From Hyphomicrobiales bacterium (lineage in GTDB: Bacteria > Pseudomonadota > Alphaproteobacteria > Rhizobiales > Rhizobiaceae), in contig UCJA01000005.1 in the NCBI GenBank assembly GCA_900472675.1, positions 64,848 through 128,847 of the forward strand: 64,000 bases of DNA, read 5' to 3'. The notes under the pieces were generated by a model. The model worked only from the letters and a program-made list of their open reading frames with translations, did not search any database and had not been told where the DNA came from. The translations under genes and the position numbers were made by a program. Shown here piece after piece: positions 49,694-57,700 of this stretch (position 1 is its first letter; each line of letters begins with the position of its first letter).

Positions 49694-51085
49694 TCAAGCC
49701 CGGGCAAGCTGGTCGATAAAGGTTTCGACCGCCTTAAGCTCCGGTTGCAAAGTGTCGAAGCGCTCCTCCCTTTGCATAAGATCAGCTAGCCATGATGGAA
49801 GGGCAGGATCAATTCCGCAAGCGGATTTTACCGAAGCGGGGAATTTGGCCGGGTGCGCGGTGGCAAGCGTCACCATTGGAGTCGGTGCCTTGCTGTTCTT
49901 CCGGGCCACGAAAACCGCCGTCGCCGTATGCGGGTCGAGCAGGTAGCCGGTGGCGGCAAGCGTCTCGCGAATGGTCGCCGCCGCCTCCTTCTCGGTCGCC
50001 CGTCCGGCCCGGAAATCCCGGCGGATGGCCTTCAGCGCCGAAGGCGCGATCTCGAATGATCCCGACTGCTTGAGGCTCGCCATCGCGTTGCGCACGGAGA
50101 CAGCGTCGCGGCCGAAAGCCTCAAACAGCAGGCGCTCGAAATTGGAGGAAATCTGGATGTCCATCGAAGGCGAAGTGGTCGCCTTGACGGCGCGCATCTC
50201 GTAGCGGCCGGTCTTCAGCGTCCGCGCCAGAATGTCGTTGTCGTTGGTGGCGATCACCAGCCGGTCGATCGGCAGGCCCATCTTCTTGGCCACATAGCCG
50301 GCAAAGACATCGCCGAAATTGCCGGTCGGCACCGTGAACGAGACCTTGCGGTCCGGGCCGCCCAGCGACAGGGAAGCGGTGAAGTAATACACCACCTGTG
50401 CCATGATCCGCGCCCAGTTGATCGAGTTGACGCCCGACAGCTTGACCCTTTCGCGGAAGGCGACGTCGTTGAACATCTCCTTCACCAGGTTCTGGCAGTC
50501 ATCGAAATTGCCCTCGAGAGCGATGGCATGCACGTTGCTTTCGCGCGACGTGGTCATCTGCCGCTGCTGGACCGGGGATACCTTGCCGTGCGGGAAGAAG
50601 ATGAAGATGTCGGTGCGGTCGCGGCCGGCAAAGGCGTCGATGGCAGCGCCGCCGGTATCGCCAGACGTGGCGCCGACGATTGTGGCGCGCTCGTTGCGCT
50701 CGGCGAGCACATAGTCCATCAGCCGGGCGAGCAACTGCATCGCCACGTCCTTGAAGGCGAGCGTCGTGCCGTGGAAGAGCTCCAAAACGAAGTCATTCGG
50801 GCCGGTCTGCACCAGCGGCACCACGGCCGGGTGCTTGAAGGTGGCATAGGCTTCGTTGATCATCGCCTGAAGCGTATCGTCCGGAATTTCGCCGTCGACG
50901 AACCGCTTGATGATCTCGAAGGCCACCTGCGCATAAGGTTTGCCGCGCAGCGCACGGATCTCCCGCTTCGACATCACCGGCCATTCGCGCGGTACGTAGA
51001 GCCCGCCGTCACGGGCAAGCCCAGCCAGCAGGGCATCGCGAAATCCGAGGGCCGGTGCCTCGCCCCTGGTAGAAATGTAGTCCAC
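49694..51085 (-). CDS. thrC: Threonine synthase
   Basis: PLP enzyme converting O-phosphohomoserine to threonine, completing the pathway whose kinase (thrB) is at 32.3 kb. The 463 residues (from GTG 51085) start with DYISTRGEAPALGFRDALLAGLARDGGLYVP, the class II N-terminal domain. The PLP lysine is K112 in HGTTLAFKDVAMQLL; the phosphate loop is GATSGDTGGAA. Length is typical of the longer fungal/proteobacterial class. Heads the thrC-M16-GNAT-GGDEF/EAL operon. Confidence 0.95.
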   Translation of the reverse strand: MDYISTRGEAPALGFRDALLAGLARDGGLYVPREWPVMSKREIRALRGKPYAQVAFEIIKRFVDGEIPDDTLQAMINEAYATFKHPAVVPLVQTGPNDFVLELFHGTTLAFKDVAMQLLARLMDYVLAERNERATIVGATSGDTGGAAIDAFAGRDRTDIFIFFPHGKVSPVQQRQMTTSRESNVHAIALEGNFDDCQNLVKEMFNDVAFRERVKLSGVNSINWARIMAQVVYYFTASLSLGGPDRKVSFTVPTGNFGDVFAGYVAKKMGLPIDRLVIATNDNDILARTLKTGRYEMRAVKATTSPSMDIQISSNFERLLFEAFGRDAVSVRNAMASLKQSGSFEIAPSALKAIRRDFRAGRATEKEAAATIRETLAATGYLLDPHTATAVFVARKNSKAPTPMVTLATAHPAKFPASVKSACGIDPALPSWLADLMQREERFDTLQPELKAVETFIDQLARA

Positions 51086-51209
51086 GAGCCTCAATCCCCA
51101 ATCGATTTTTCTGCGCGCCGCTGGTATAGACCAGGAAAATCGGCGGTGAAAGAGCGGAAAACAACGCTCGACTCCGCGCATTCAACGGGATGGCGAAGGG
51201 TTGAGTATT

Positions 51210-51809
51210 GTGTCTGGCAACTTTGTACGCGGCTTTCTGACGATATCTCTGGTGGCTGCTTTGAGCGCATGTAGCTCAAGCAGTGGCGCGCCTAATCCTT
51301 ATGGGCGCTCGCGCGGCTCCGGACCGATCGATATGCGGCTGCCCGATCGGCAGTCCAACCAGCCGGTCACGCCGGTGGTGCAGGCCTATTGCCCGCAGGT
51401 CGTCATGCGCGACCAGGATGCCACCTACCGCGCCTATGCTCGCGGCGGTGACGGCAATGCGGAAAAGCTGCTGTTCCAGGCCTCGCTTGCCGATGCCACG
51501 CGCCAGTGCACGGCCAACGAATCGACGCTGACCATCAATGTCGTCGCCCAGGGCCGGATCGTCGAAGGCCCCGCCGGCGCGCCGGGCCGCACCACCCTGC
51601 CGCTGCTGGTGGAAGTGGTGGATGGCGACAACGTCATCTACTCGCAGAAGGTGGCGCTTCCGGTCGAGATCCCGGGCGGCGGGACGCAGTTCATCTTCAA
51701 CAAGGCCGACGTGCAGATCCCCAATGCCGTGGGCGGCGCATCCCGCTTCACCCGCGTCCGTCTCGGCTTCGATACGGGCCCTGCCAAGAAGCCTGCCCGG
51801 CGCGGCTGA
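51210..51809 (+). CDS. Conserved hypothetical lipoprotein
   Basis: A 199-residue predicted lipoprotein. The signal segment (FVRGFLTISLVAAL) ends in the lipobox LSAC (Cys about 21). The mature part has a low-complexity start and a beta-rich domain with YCPQVVMRDQDATYRAYARGGDGN, CTANESTLTINVVAQGRIVEGPAG and VALPVEIPGGGTQFIFNKADVQIP. I do not recognise a named family with certainty; similar envelope proteins are common in Rhizobiales. The GTG at 51210 has AAGGG 9 bases upstream. Divergent from thrC. Confidence 0.75.
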   Translation: MSGNFVRGFLTISLVAALSACSSSSGAPNPYGRSRGSGPIDMRLPDRQSNQPVTPVVQAYCPQVVMRDQDATYRAYARGGDGNAEKLLFQASLADATRQCTANESTLTINVVAQGRIVEGPAGAPGRTTLPLLVEVVDGDNVIYSQKVALPVEIPGGGTQFIFNKADVQIPNAVGGASRFTRVRLGFDTGPAKKPARRG

Positions 51810-51826
51810 GCCCAGCCTTCTGATTC

Positions 51827-51853
51827 CAAAAAAATGGCGGGGTTAACCCCGCC
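51827..51853 (-). terminator. Terminator of the HAD phosphatase gene
   Basis: On the minus strand, GGCGGGG-TTAA-CCCCGCC (51836-51853) followed by ATTTTTTTGG. A perfect 7-base-pair stem with a long T-run, 27 bases past the HAD stop codon; it faces the end of the lipoprotein gene and may serve both. Confidence 0.9.
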
Positions 51854-51880
51854 GTCTCTGGTTCGGAAAAGTCGGCGCGC

Positions 51881-52567
51881 CTAGATCGCGCCGGCCCATT
51901 CGCCAAGCGCTGCAATCACGGCCGGAAGGTCGCTCATCCGCGAGATCACCGTTTCCGCGCCCGCATCGGTCAGCCGGTCCGCATGGCTCGGATAGGTGTG
52001 TGAGGCACCGGTGAAGCCCACCACCCGCATGCCGGCGGCGCGTGCGCCATGGATGCCGTGCACCGAATCCTCGATGACCAGGGTCTTGGCCGGCGAAACC
52101 TTGAACTGCTCGGCACCGTAAAGGAAGATATCCGGCTTGGGCTTCACCCGGTCGGAGCCGAGATCCTTGGCCGAGAAGATATGCGGCTCGAAATAGGGCT
52201 TCAGCCCGACCTTCTCGAGCATCATGTCGAGCCGTGCACTGCTGGAATTGGAGCAGATGCAGCGCTGCGTGCTGATACGCGAGAGCGCAAACTTGACGCC
52301 ATCGATGATCTTCACCTCGCGGGCCAGGCGCGCATCGAGCAGCTTTTCCGACTGGTCGAGCAGGGATGCCGAAAGCGGAATGTCAGCTTCCTTTTCCACC
52401 TGCAGCAGGATGTTCTTCCAGGTCATGCCGGAAAAGCGCTCGCCCATTTCCTCGACGCTGATCGGATAGCCGGCCTCGGTCAAAAGCTTCGATTCGACCT
52501 TGGCCGCGATGATTTCGGAATCGACGAGCACGCCGTCGCAATCGAAGATGATGAGGTCGAAACTCAT
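51881..52567 (-). CDS. HAD-superfamily phosphatase (beta-phosphoglucomutase/phosphoglycolate phosphatase-like)
   Basis: A 228-residue HAD subfamily IA hydrolase. The nucleophile motif is IIFDCDGVLVDSE (D9, D11), motif II is CSNSSS near residue 105, and motifs III/IV are KPKPDIFLYGAEQF and VIEDSVHGIHGARAAGMRVVGF. The cap is helical and inserted after motif I. The substrate is probably a small sugar phosphate but cannot be named. Monocistronic. Confidence 0.9.
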   Translation of the reverse strand: MSFDLIIFDCDGVLVDSEIIAAKVESKLLTEAGYPISVEEMGERFSGMTWKNILLQVEKEADIPLSASLLDQSEKLLDARLAREVKIIDGVKFALSRISTQRCICSNSSSARLDMMLEKVGLKPYFEPHIFSAKDLGSDRVKPKPDIFLYGAEQFKVSPAKTLVIEDSVHGIHGARAAGMRVVGFTGASHTYPSHADRLTDAGAETVISRMSDLPAVIAALGEWAGAI

Positions 52568-52690
52568 GATGGATTACCCTGTCTGGAGATAGGGCGGCTT
52601 CTATACCAGTGCCGGGCAAAGCTCAACCGATCCCGCTGCATGGCTGGCAGCAGCGGTGCGCGCGGCAACGGGGTGAAATGGGCGCTGGCT

Positions 52691-53371
52691 TCAGGCCGGG
52701 AACAGCGACAGGAATTGCCGCTCGCCGTCGGGCGTGAAGATCACCGCCCGGCTGTCGCCGCTCCGCCGTGCCCAGCCTTGCTGGATGAAGTGGTCAAGCA
52801 GCGCCTTGCCGAGCGTCCCGGCCAGATGCGAGCGCCGTTCGCTCCAGTCGAGGCAGGATTTGCAGAATGGACGCCTGCTTGCGGCAAGCGGCGCAAGGTC
52901 AAGCCCGATCCGCTTGAGCTCGATCTCGCCCTGCGCCGTCATCGACAGGCTCTCGCCGTCGCTCGCAATCACCTCGCGCGCCATGAAGCTGTCGAGCATC
53001 CGCACGCCGAAATCCCCCGCCAGATGGTCGTAGCAGATCCGCGCCTTGCGCAGCGCGGGATCCTTGGGGCCGGGCTTGTGGCGCAGATGTCCGCGGCTTG
53101 CGGCAAAGCCCATGATGGTCTCGAGAAAGGCAGCCGCAGCCGTGTCGGCCAGCGCGAAATAGCGATGCCGTCCCTGCTTGCGCTGGGCGATCAGCCCGCC
53201 GTCCTCCAGCTTGGAGAGATGCGAGCTCGCCGTCTGCACCGTCACGCCGGCCGCCTGCGAAAGCTCGGTCGCCGTCAGCGCCTGACCACCCATCAGCGCG
53301 GTCAGCATGTTGGCGCGCGCCGGATCACCGATCAGCATCCCGATACGGGCTATGTCTGGGCCTTCCTGCAT
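52691..53371 (-). CDS. ArsR-type winged-helix transcriptional regulator
   Basis: A 226-residue regulator. The N-terminal wHTH (about 10-85) has DPARANMLTALMGGQALTATELSQAAGVTVQTASSHLSKLEDGGLIAQRKQGRHRYFAL, typical ArsR. A C-terminal domain of about 130 residues follows with CxxC (FCKSCLDWSERR); it may bind a ligand or metal. Its promoter overlaps a small dyad and it is divergent from two small genes it probably controls. Confidence 0.9.
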   Translation of the reverse strand: MQEGPDIARIGMLIGDPARANMLTALMGGQALTATELSQAAGVTVQTASSHLSKLEDGGLIAQRKQGRHRYFALADTAAAAFLETIMGFAASRGHLRHKPGPKDPALRKARICYDHLAGDFGVRMLDSFMAREVIASDGESLSMTAQGEIELKRIGLDLAPLAASRRPFCKSCLDWSERRSHLAGTLGKALLDHFIQQGWARRSGDSRAVIFTPDGERQFLSLFPA

Positions 53372-53377
53372 ACTTCG

Positions 53378-53406
53378 ATCATAACCGAAGCATCTACGTC
53401 ATGCAA
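53378..53406 (-). promoter_or_regulatory. Promoter of the ArsR-type gene with overlapping dyad
   Basis: On the minus strand TTGCAT (53401-53406), 17 bases, TATGAT (53378-53383). The -10 ends 6 bases before the ATG (53369-53371), so the transcript would start at or next to the start codon and be leaderless. A dyad CTTCG-N8-CGAAG (53373-53390) covers the -10 and is a candidate operator for self-repression and for control of the divergent pair. Confidence 0.55.
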
Positions 53407-53453
53407 CATGGCACAACTTAGCCGTCGCCAACGCACCGACGAGGAAGAAAACC

Positions 53454-53795
53454 GTGATCACCTGCTTCATCCGCTACCAAATCGACCCCTACAAGAAGGA
53501 CTTATTTGCCGAATACGCCCGCAATTGGGGCGAGGCCATTCCCCGCTGTGGCGCCGATCTGATCGGCTATTTCGGCCCGCACGAGGGCTCCGCGACCACC
53601 GCCTACGGCGTCTACAATATCGAAAGCCTCGCCGCCTATGAGGCCTACCGCGCCCGGCTCTCCGCCCATCCGCTCGGCCGCGAAAACTACGAGATGTCCA
53701 TGCGCGAGCGCTTCATCGTCAAGGAAGACCGGATTTTCCTGAAGAACCTATCGCTTCCGCATGCCGCCCTGGTCATGCCCGGAACAAACCCATGA
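53454..53795 (+). CDS. NIPSNAP-family protein
   Basis: A 113-residue ferredoxin-like alpha/beta-barrel protein. Seen are ITCFIRYQIDPYKKDLFAEYARNWGEAIPRCGADLIGYFGPHEGS and LAAYEAYRARLSAHPLGRENY, the NIPSNAP pattern. Function unknown. It starts at GTG 53454 and overlaps the next gene by 4 bases. The likely target of the divergent ArsR-type regulator. Confidence 0.85.
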   Translation: MITCFIRYQIDPYKKDLFAEYARNWGEAIPRCGADLIGYFGPHEGSATTAYGVYNIESLAAYEAYRARLSAHPLGRENYEMSMRERFIVKEDRIFLKNLSLPHAALVMPGTNP

Positions 53796-54139
53796 TCGCC
53801 GTCATCTTCGAGGTCGTGCCCTACATGGGCGAGCGCCATCGTTATCTGGACCTGGCCGGCGAACTGCGCGGCGAACTGGATAGGATCGATGGCTTCATCT
53901 CCATCGAGCGTTTCGAAAGCCTCACCCTGCGCGGCAAGCTTCTGTCCCTGTCCTTCTGGCGCGACGAGGAGGCGGTGCGTGAGTGGCGCAATTTGGAAGC
54001 TCACCGGGCCGTCCAGGAGGCCGGCCGCAACGGCATCTTTGCTGACTACCGGCTGCGCATCGGCGAGGTGCTGCGCGACTACGGCATGTTCGAGCGCCTG
54101 GAGGCACCGGTCGACAGTCGCGAGGCGCATGAGGCCTGA
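53792..54139 (+). CDS. Antibiotic biosynthesis monooxygenase (ABM) domain protein
   Basis: A 115-residue protein with the ABM dimeric barrel: IAVIFEVVPYMGERHRYLDLAGELRGELDRIDGFISIERFESLTLRGKLLSLSFWRDEEAVREWRNLEAHRAVQEAGR, a common pattern in rhizobia. Some relatives oxidise quinols or degrade heme; this one is not assignable. ATG overlaps the NIPSNAP stop, so the two small barrels are co-expressed. Convergent with the antiporter gene (27 bases). Confidence 0.88.
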   Translation: MIAVIFEVVPYMGERHRYLDLAGELRGELDRIDGFISIERFESLTLRGKLLSLSFWRDEEAVREWRNLEAHRAVQEAGRNGIFADYRLRIGEVLRDYGMFERLEAPVDSREAHEA

Positions 54140-54166
54140 CCGTCGGCGCCAGACCCGACCTCTCGC

Positions 54167-55810
54167 TCAGCTCTGAACCGTGTAGCGCGCTTCGGCAATG
54201 TCGATCTCGCGCACCAGACGGCGCACCACCTCGTCGGACAGGCGCCGTTTTCGCCCGAGCCGGAAGAACTCGTCGCGTTCCGCACGGATTGCCGCAAGCC
54301 GCAGGCGGCGGTCCACCTCGGCAATCGTGCGGGCCTCGTCGGCCTCGTCGCCCACCGCCGAGCGGCCTTCGATCCGCTGCCGGTAGATCTCCATCAGCCG
54401 GACGCCCACCTCGGAATAGAGGTTGGCATCGACCCGTCCTTCGCCCATGGCGTGGCTGAGCTTCTCGATCGTGCGGATGGCAGCCTCGGCCGCGGCGATC
54501 CGGGCGGCGTCCTCTTCTTGCTGGTGGGTCGGTTCGGGCGGCAGTTCCAGGCCCTTCAAAAGAACCGGCAGTCCGATGCTAGCAGCGACCAGCGACACCA
54601 CGATCACGCCGGCGGCGAGGAATATCACCAGGTCCCGGGCCGGGAAGGGCGTCCCGTCGTTCATGAAAAGCGGCAGCGTCAGGATGCCGGCAAGTGTCAG
54701 CGCGCCGCGCACCCCGGCAAGCGAGACGACGACGAGCAGCTTCCACGGCGGCTTGGCCATCGGCTCGCCGCGGCGTCTGGCGCGGTAGAGCGTAAACCGC
54801 AGCGATACCCAGACCCAGCCCAGCCGCAGCACGGACAGCGCCACGCTGATCGCCAGCACATAGGCCAGCAGCCAGATCGGATGCAGGTGCCCGGTCTCCC
54901 TGACCACCTGCGCCGCGGCCGAGACGATTTTTGGAAGCTGCTCGCCAAACAGCACGAAGATGACGCCGTTCAGCGAAAACTGTACCGCATCCCAGACGGC
55001 GCCGCGGCGCATCCGGGTGGCCGCCAGCGTCTGGCCCCGCAGTTCCTGGAAGCTCATGGTGACGCCGGCCGAAACCGCCGCCAGAATGCCCGAGCAGTGC
55101 AGGTGTTCGGCCAGAAGATAGGCTCCGAACGGGATGAGCAGGCTGATGAGGATCTGCGCGCCCGGTTCTTCCCCGAGCTTGCGGGAGGCGTATTCCTTGG
55201 CCTTGATCACCACATAGGTGACGCCGGCCCCGATCGCGACGCCGCCCACCGCAAGCCAGGCGAAGGTGCCGATCGCGCTCGTCAGTGAAAACGTGCCGGT
55301 CAGCGCGGCGGCCACCGCAAACCGCATGCAGACCAGGCCCGACGCGTCGTTGAGCAGCGATTCGCCTTCCAGGATGTGCATCAGCCGCTTGGGGATCGGC
55401 ACCCGCGCGGCGATCGCCGACACCGCGATCGGATCCGTCGGCGAGACGATCGCCGCAAGCGCGAAGGCAACCGCAAGCGGGATCGCCGGGATCATCCAGT
55501 GAACCAGAAGGCCGATGCCGAGCACCGTAAAGATCACCAGGCCGAGCGCCAGCTCCAGGATTACCGCCCGGTCGCGAAACAGGCCCTCCTTGGGAATCCG
55601 CCACCCGTCGAGAAACAGGAGCGGCGGCAGGAACAGAAGGAAGAACAGGTCCGGATCCAGTTCGACGCCCGAACCCGTAACGCTGGCAATCGCCGCGCCA
55701 AGCGCGATCTGTACCAGCGGCAGCGGAATGGCGATCGGCGAAAGCCGGGCAAGCGTGCCGCTGAGAACCACCGCCAGAAGCAGGACCAGTGCAATGGTTA
55801 TGCTTTCCAA
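54167..55810 (-). CDS. Na+/H+ antiporter (CPA1/NhaP type)
   Basis: A 547-residue inner-membrane transporter with about 12 helices in residues 1-415 and a cytoplasmic tail rich in Arg/Glu (about 425-547). The CPA1 ion-binding region is AIVSPTDPIAVSAIAARVPIPKRLMHILEGESLLNDASGLVCMRFAVA; the NDASG aspartate is the likely ion site. Exchanges Na+ or K+ for protons for pH and salt homeostasis. Monocistronic; its start lies 40 bases from the accessory island. Confidence 0.92.
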   Translation of the reverse strand: MESITIALVLLLAVVLSGTLARLSPIAIPLPLVQIALGAAIASVTGSGVELDPDLFFLLFLPPLLFLDGWRIPKEGLFRDRAVILELALGLVIFTVLGIGLLVHWMIPAIPLAVAFALAAIVSPTDPIAVSAIAARVPIPKRLMHILEGESLLNDASGLVCMRFAVAAALTGTFSLTSAIGTFAWLAVGGVAIGAGVTYVVIKAKEYASRKLGEEPGAQILISLLIPFGAYLLAEHLHCSGILAAVSAGVTMSFQELRGQTLAATRMRRGAVWDAVQFSLNGVIFVLFGEQLPKIVSAAAQVVRETGHLHPIWLLAYVLAISVALSVLRLGWVWVSLRFTLYRARRRGEPMAKPPWKLLVVVSLAGVRGALTLAGILTLPLFMNDGTPFPARDLVIFLAAGVIVVSLVAASIGLPVLLKGLELPPEPTHQQEEDAARIAAAEAAIRTIEKLSHAMGEGRVDANLYSEVGVRLMEIYRQRIEGRSAVGDEADEARTIAEVDRRLRLAAIRAERDEFFRLGRKRRLSDEVVRRLVREIDIAEARYTVQS

Positions 55811-55850
55811 GGGGCGCTCCTATCCATTCCGGTTCCGGCCTGAATAGGAA

Positions 55851-56033
55851 ATGACGATGGATGAGGCAAGGGCCGGCAGGGTAGGAGCCCTGTTTACAGA
55901 TCGCGAGCGACAAGGCCGAAGAGTTACCTATCCGCAACTGGCGGAAAAGCTCACGGCTCTCGGTATCATTGACGATGAGCGAGATCTTGCAAACAAGATA
56001 AGTTGCGGGAGCTTAAGCGAGTCTTTTTCATAA
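55851..56033 (+). pseudogene. Truncated DUF6471-type gene
   Basis: A 60-residue frame that carries most of a DUF6471-like domain: RRVTYPQLAEKLTALGIIDDERDLANKIS, a pattern I know as VTYaeLaekLaaiG..E.e.NianKisrG.FsaaFllqcL. The match breaks after KISCG: the expected FSAAFxxQCL tail is replaced by SLSESFS and a stop. The N-terminal part also looks short. I read this as the remnant of a small helix-turn-helix-like gene that was truncated when the island formed, or a rapidly diverging member. Confidence 0.5.
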
Positions 56034-56130
56034 CGTGAATGTATGCCTTTGGAGTGCACAAGTTAAGCTTGTAAGCGTAACGGCAAGCATCTGAAATGCG
56101 TCAAGCTTCTCCACTGCTATTGGCATGAGG

Positions 56131-56159
56131 TTGTCAACCAGCTAGAATGCACGTTAAAT
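56131..56159 (+). promoter_or_regulatory. Promoter of the putative small RNA upstream of the Abi_2 gene
   Basis: TTGTCA (56131-56136, 5 of 6 to the -35 consensus), a 17-base spacer, TTAAAT (56154-56159, 4 of 6 to the -10). Transcription would begin near 56166, exactly where the first hairpin of the structured region opens. Confidence 0.55.
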
Positions 56160-56165
56160 TTGTTA

Positions 56166-56270
56166 GCGGGGAGGAGCCGCTGCGCGCTTGACTTGAGGGG
56201 GCAAATCACTCATCTATGATGGCGATACGGCCGGCGCCCCTGCAATGCAAGCGTCGGCCTTCTTATTTCT
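56166..56270 (+). ncRNA. Putative structured small RNA (abiF-RNA-like)
   Basis: About 105 bases between a promoter-like sequence and the Abi_2 start codon. Three hairpins are visible: AGCGG/CCGCT (56165-56169 with 56177-56181), CATC-TAT-GATG (56211-56221), and a 9-base-pair stem GGCCGGCGC/GCGTCGGCC (56229-56237 with 56251-56259, one G-T pair) followed by TTCTTATTTCT, which resembles a rho-independent terminator. The next base begins the ATG of the HEPN gene. A conserved abiF RNA motif has been described upstream of Abi_2-family genes; the position and 3' hairpin fit, but I cannot align it to the published consensus. Confidence 0.55.
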
Positions 56271-57227
56271 ATGCCTTACACCAAACCATATCTGACGGTA
56301 CCTAACCAGCGGGCACTCCTTGCATCTCGTGGGATGACAATACCCGACCCTGGTAAGGCAGATGAGTACCTGCAGCGCATCGGTTACTATCGACTAAGCG
56401 CCTACTGGTACCCATTTCGCAAACTTTCCCAGCAACCGGACGGTTCCTTTAAACTCGGTAACGATTTTAAGCATGGAACCGAGTTCAAACACGCTACCGA
56501 CCTATATGCTTTCGACAAAGGTTTGCGGCTCCTCGTTCTCGACGCCATCGAACGAGTAGAGGTGTCCGTGAGAACTGAGGTGGCTCTAACTATTGGTCAG
56601 CGCGGGCCCAAGGCCCACCGCAATCCGGCGATGGTTGATAAGAAGTTTACCACAGTACCCCCTCACAAAGCCGCGTCGATGTACACTGAATGGCTCAACA
56701 AGCTGGACAACAAGGAAGCGACCTCCAAGGAAGAGTTTGCTGATCACTTTCGAACCAACTATGCAGGCGATCAGATGCCGATCTGGATTGCCGTGGAACT
56801 TCTCGATTTTGGTCCCCTTTCAATATTTTTGTCTGGGATGAAGTATCCCGATCTTCAAATAATTGCTGGAAGTTACGGGGTCAGCAGACCTCACCTTGTC
56901 AAATCGTGGGTTAGGTCAATTTCGGCAATGCGTAACATATGCGCGCATCATTCCAGGCTTTGGAATAAGCCGCTAATCGATCAGCCTGCTCTACCAAGCC
57001 CAGGCGAGATACCAGACTTGGATCACGTTATTGCGTCTCCTGGCAGCAACCGACGTCTCTACGCAGCGCTGGCAATACTTAGGTTCCTTCTAAAGCGGAT
57101 TAATCCAAGGACGAACTGGGCAAGCCGCCTTAAGGCGCATATGGCTACGTTTCCCGCTGCGCCGAACATTAAAATCTCAGACATGGGATTCCCCGCCGAA
57201 TGGGAAAAACTGCCTCTCTGGCTTTAA
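56271..57227 (+). CDS. Abi_2 family HEPN protein (AbiD/AbiF-like abortive infection)
   Basis: A 318-residue protein of the Abi_2 family. The N-terminus YTKPYLTVPNQRALLASRGMTI and YLQRIGYYRLSAYWYPFR are the family opening; DLYAFDKGLRLLVLDAIERVEVSVRTEVA is its central helix pair. The C-terminal half has the HEPN RNase motif RNICAHHSRLWN (R221-x4-H226). Members confer abortive infection against phages and are predicted RNases. The ATG follows the T-run of the small-RNA hairpin with no Shine-Dalgarno sequence, so translation should be weak or dependent on read-through. The gene is visibly AT-richer than its neighbours, suggesting transfer. Confidence 0.9.
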   Translation: MPYTKPYLTVPNQRALLASRGMTIPDPGKADEYLQRIGYYRLSAYWYPFRKLSQQPDGSFKLGNDFKHGTEFKHATDLYAFDKGLRLLVLDAIERVEVSVRTEVALTIGQRGPKAHRNPAMVDKKFTTVPPHKAASMYTEWLNKLDNKEATSKEEFADHFRTNYAGDQMPIWIAVELLDFGPLSIFLSGMKYPDLQIIAGSYGVSRPHLVKSWVRSISAMRNICAHHSRLWNKPLIDQPALPSPGEIPDLDHVIASPGSNRRLYAALAILRFLLKRINPRTNWASRLKAHMATFPAAPNIKISDMGFPAEWEKLPLWL

Positions 57228-57327
57228 TGAGAAATGACCGAATTTGACATTAGACATCATCATGATCGGTAAGCTTTCTCCACAATGCTGAAGAATTTCA
57301 GCTATGTGGCGGCTTGCTCCCGGGCCA

Positions 57328-57624
57328 TCAGAACACCTTCACCGAAGCGGCTTCGATCCTGTCCTTGAGTTTTGGATGAAGGCTATCCCGGGTCGTTACG
57401 TCGATTTCGGTCGAGAGTTCATCCTCGAGAAACAGCTTGATCCCGACGAGATCGAAAGCGTTGAACCGGCTATCGGGATCATAATCGATAAACAGGTCGA
57501 GATCGCTGTCCGGGCCGGCCTCGTCGCGGGCAACCGATCCGAACAGGTAAAGCGAGGTTGCGCCGAGCGCCCTGATCGCGTCAGCCTGCCGTCTCAGCTT
57601 CTCGATCGCCTCTGCTTTTCTCAT
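57328..57624 (-). CDS. MNT-type nucleotidyltransferase domain protein (orphan)
   Basis: A 98-residue minimal nucleotidyltransferase. The catalytic pattern G29-S30-x10-D41-x-D43 (LFGSVARDEAGPDSDLDLFID) and the third carboxylate D75 (TEIDVTT) are all present. Such proteins usually serve as antitoxins in MNT-HEPN pairs, where they AMPylate or otherwise modify a HEPN RNase. No small HEPN (HepT-like) gene is adjacent on this strand; the nearest HEPN protein is the convergent Abi_2 product 100 bases away. It could be a lone antitoxin, half of a decayed pair, or functionally tied to that Abi_2 protein. Confidence 0.88.
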   Translation of the reverse strand: MRKAEAIEKLRRQADAIRALGATSLYLFGSVARDEAGPDSDLDLFIDYDPDSRFNAFDLVGIKLFLEDELSTEIDVTTRDSLHPKLKDRIEAASVKVF

Positions 57625-57700
57625 GGGCGAATTCTAGCGTATCTGCGCGCCGCTTTCCATCAATTCGCTTTCTTCCCGAAATCCGTCACGGCTTCAGGCT

